Shown here piece after piece: positions 62,263 to 64,000 of a stretch of 64,000 nt of DNA; the first letter of the stretch is position 1, and each line of letters starts with the position of its first letter. Source of the DNA: Lachnospiraceae bacterium (GTDB lineage Bacteria > Bacillota > Clostridia > Lachnospirales > Lachnospiraceae); NCBI GenBank assembly GCA_910576385.1, contig CAJTIR010000001.1:124001-188000 (forward strand), in the 5' to 3' direction. A model generated the notes under the pieces. It made no database searches. It was given only the letters and a program-made list of their open reading frames with translations, and was not told the DNA's origin. The translations under genes were made by a program, and so were the position numbers.

Positions 62263-62352
62263 AATTTTTATGAAATGTCCGTGCAGGCATGGCTGCTTGG
62301 CTTATTGTTTGCAGAAATAAAAATATAGAAGAAAGTTTGGAGGAAAAATATC

Positions 62353-63507
62353 ATGGATTTTTCTTTAGATAAAAAACATGAAATGGCGAGAACTCTTTTT
62401 AGAGAGTTTGCGGAAAATGAAGTAAAGCCTCTTGCACAGGAAGTTGATGAGACAGAAAAATTCCCAAGAGGAACTGTAGAGAAGATGCAGAAAATTGGAT
62501 TTATGGGAATCCCAATTCCAAAAGAGTATGGCGGACAGGGCTGTGACCCATTAACCTATATTATGTGTGTGGAAGAACTGTCTAAAGTTTGTGGTACTAC
62601 AGGTGTTATTGTATCTGCACATACTTCTCTGTGTTGTGATCCGATTATGACTTATGGTACAGAGGAGCAGAAACAGAAATATCTTGCTCCACTTGCAAAA
62701 GGCGAGAAGTTAGGTGCGTTTGCACTGACAGAGCCAGGTGCAGGTACAGATGCTCAGGGCTGCCAGACGAAAGCTGTTTTGGATGGCGAAGAATGGATTC
62801 TGAATGGTTCTAAGTGCTTTATCACAAATGGTAAAGAAGCAGATATCTATATTGTAATTGCTGTTACTGATGTAAAAGTAGACGCAAGAGGAAGAAAGAA
62901 AAAATCCTTCTCCGCATTTATTGTTGAAAAAGATACTCCAGGATTTTCTTTTGGAACAAAGGAAAAGAAAATGGGTATCCGCGGTTCAGCTACATATGAA
63001 TTGATTTTTGAAGACTGCAGAATCCCCAAGGATAATTTATTGGGAGCACAGGGTAAGGGCTTCCCAATCGCTATGCATACACTGGATGGCGGACGTATTG
63101 GTATCGCTGCACAGGCACTTGGTATTGCAGAGGGAGCATTGGATTTGACAATTGCTTACACCAAAGAGAGAAAGCAGTTTGGACGCTCCATCGCAGCTCA
63201 GCAGAATACACAGTTCCAGCTTGCTGATATGGCTGCTAAGGTTGAGGCAGCACAGATGTTAGTATACAAAGCTGCTATGGCAAAGGCAACACAGAAGGTT
63301 TATTCTGTTGAGGCAGCAAAAGCAAAATTATTTGCAGCAGAGGTTGCTATGGAAGTGACCACAAAGTGCGTTCAGTTGTTCGGTGGATATGGTTATATCC
63401 GTGAATATGATGTAGAGCGTATGATGCGTGATGCCAAGATTACAGAGATCTATGAAGGAACCTCTGAGGTTCAGCGTATGGTTATCTCTGGCGCATTATT
63501 AAGATAG
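62353..63507 (+). CDS. bcd: Butyryl-CoA dehydrogenase (acyl-CoA dehydrogenase)
   Basis: A 384-residue FAD enzyme reducing crotonyl-CoA to butyryl-CoA. FAD/substrate motifs [15 protein letters not shown] and [13 protein letters not shown], and the catalytic Glu in [11 protein letters not shown] near the C-terminus. In anaerobes it works with EtfAB in flavin-based electron bifurcation from NADH to ferredoxin; the etfB gene starts 288 bases downstream. GGAGG precedes the ATG by nine bases. Confidence 0.96.
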   Translation: MDFSLDKKHEMARTLFREFAENEVKPLAQEVDETEKFPRGTVEKMQKIGFMGIPIPKEYGGQGCDPLTYIMCVEELSKVCGTTGVIVSAHTSLCCDPIMTYGTEEQKQKYLAPLAKGEKLGAFALTEPGAGTDAQGCQTKAVLDGEEWILNGSKCFITNGKEADIYIVIAVTDVKVDARGRKKKSFSAFIVEKDTPGFSFGTKEKKMGIRGSATYELIFEDCRIPKDNLLGAQGKGFPIAMHTLDGGRIGIAAQALGIAEGALDLTIAYTKERKQFGRSIAAQQNTQFQLADMAAKVEAAQMLVYKAAMAKATQKVYSVEAAKAKLFAAEVAMEVTTKCVQLFGGYGYIREYDVERMMRDAKITEIYEGTSEVQRMVISGALLR

Positions 63508-63537
63508 CCGCGAATAAGCAAAGAAAATGGATGGAGA

Positions 63538-63630
63538 AAGTTAATTGTCACGCTTGCGTGAGCAATTGACTTTATACAGACATTTGATGCGCAACGCGCC
63601 CGAGGAAATGCGAAGCATTTTCGAGGCTTT
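63538..63630. repeat. Multi-hairpin intergenic unit 1 (bcd-etfB gap)
   Basis: First hairpin AAGTTAATTG-T-CACGC/GCGTGA-GCAATTGACTT. Then GCGCAACGCGC. Then a third stem AAATGC-GAA-GCATTT extended by CGAGG on both sides. The order matches unit 2 and resembles the 72-bp repeats at 32981-33196. Confidence 0.6.
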
Positions 63631-63654
63631 GCTTATGAGTGAAGGAGAGAATGG

Positions 63655-63752
63655 ATGATATAAATATGTAGTCATGCTGGCATGAACGAAATATTTATAT
63701 CAGGCATTTGAGAGCGCAACGCGCGCGAAAGATGCGAAGCATCTTGAGACAA
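63655..63752. repeat. Multi-hairpin intergenic unit 2 (bcd-etfB gap)
   Basis: First hairpin GATATAAATAT with ATATTTATATC, enclosing TCATGCTGGCATGA. Then the shared CAGGCATTTGA-GAGCGCAACGCGC. Then AAGATGC-GAA-GCATCTT. Adjacent to unit 1 and built the same way, though the stem sequences differ. Confidence 0.6.
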
Positions 63753-63795
63753 TCCGCGTATGTAAATAAAAATAAAACATAAGGAGTGAATTACC

Positions 63796-64000
63796 GTGAA
63801 AATCGTTGTATGTATAAAGCAGGTGCCAGATACCAAAGGTGGAGTAAAATTCAATCCAGATGGTACTCTGGACAGAGGTGCAATGCTCACTATCATGAAT
63901 CCGGACGATAAAGCTGGTTTGGAAGCAGCATTGAGATTAAAAGAACAGTATGGTGCAGAGGTTACTGTACTTACAATGGGACTTCCGAAAGCAGATGAAG
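63796..64000 (+). CDS. etfB: Electron transfer flavoprotein beta subunit (partial)
   Basis: The first 68 codons of EtfB, running off the window end. It starts with GTG, eight bases after AAGGAG, and reads KIVVCIKQVPDTKGGVKFNP, then a DRGAMLTIMNPDDKAGLEAALRLKE segment and VTVLTMGLPKADE, typical of the family. EtfB with EtfA carries electrons for Bcd in butyrate formation. etfA would be expected just beyond the window. Confidence 0.95.
   Translation, partial: MKIVVCIKQVPDTKGGVKFNPDGTLDRGAMLTIMNPDDKAGLEAALRLKEQYGAEVTVLTMGLPKADE

Overview
The window (about 40% GC by eye) reads as the chromosome of an anaerobic, low-GC Gram-positive gut bacterium, most likely a butyrate-forming Lachnospiraceae (Clostridium cluster XIVa). 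The pointers are a thl-hbd-bcd-etfB cluster without crt, pyruvate formate-lyase, a T-box-controlled aspS-gatCAB operon, a SleB-type wall hydrolase, a superoxide-reductase protein, AGGAGG ribosome sites, and very large secreted glycosidases ending in lysine-rich Ig-like repeats. I cannot name the genus.

Layout. 0-7.6 kb: an AraC regulator, a HAD phosphatase, an ECF sigma factor with its probable membrane anti-sigma partner, a RibD/DHFR-like reductase, a small secreted cysteine protein, and a LytTR response regulator whose conserved C-terminus is cut off by an in-frame UGA. 7.6-12.7 kb: a MATE exporter, then a two-gene module of an AAA/STAND-like ATPase overlapping a TPR protein, followed by a decayed nuclease-family remnant and a small acidic orphan protein. 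12.7-19.2 kb: pflA-pflB and tRNA-Arg(ACG) on the minus strand, then a DUF1700-type membrane protein and a large protein with a cyclic-nucleotide-binding-like N-terminus. 19.2-24.5 kb: a candidate small RNA or attenuator and a giant clan GH-A glycosidase split in two at an A-AAA-AAG heptamer. 24.5-30.1 kb: T-box plus aspS-gatC-gatA-gatB. 30.4-38 kb: a chemoreceptor, a SUKH-like protein, three 72-bp palindromic tandem repeats, a response regulator/histidine kinase/membrane-protein operon, and a ClpX-type unfoldase.

38.4-47.2 kb: two secreted multidomain enzymes, a GH127 beta-L-arabinofuranosidase and a GH51 alpha-L-arabinofuranosidase. They share duplicated modules, and together with the gene at 19.6 kb they suggest growth on plant arabinan, extensin or arabinogalactan. 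47.3-52.4 kb: a Csp-like subtilase, an LspA-like peptidase, BioY, a 5'-truncated peptidoglycan-binding gene and superoxide reductase. 51.6-56.7 kb: an AraC regulator divergent from a sugar nucleotidyltransferase and a NahK-like hexosamine kinase, with galE downstream, which looks like a galactose/N-acetylhexosamine salvage set. 56.8-59.5 kb: a degenerate HD-GYP protein and a SleB-type hydrolase. 59.9-64 kb: the central butyrate genes thl, hbd, bcd and the start of etfB.

The window also carries several families of non-coding structured repeats. Two copies of a ~194-bp MITE-like element with terminal inverted repeats lie 54 kb apart. At least three copies of a cloverleaf-like repeat are present. 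A class of multi-hairpin units occurs as a perfect triplet before the two-component operon and as diverged units between bcd and etfB. The best candidates for something undescribed are the split ATPase/TPR pair and these structured elements.
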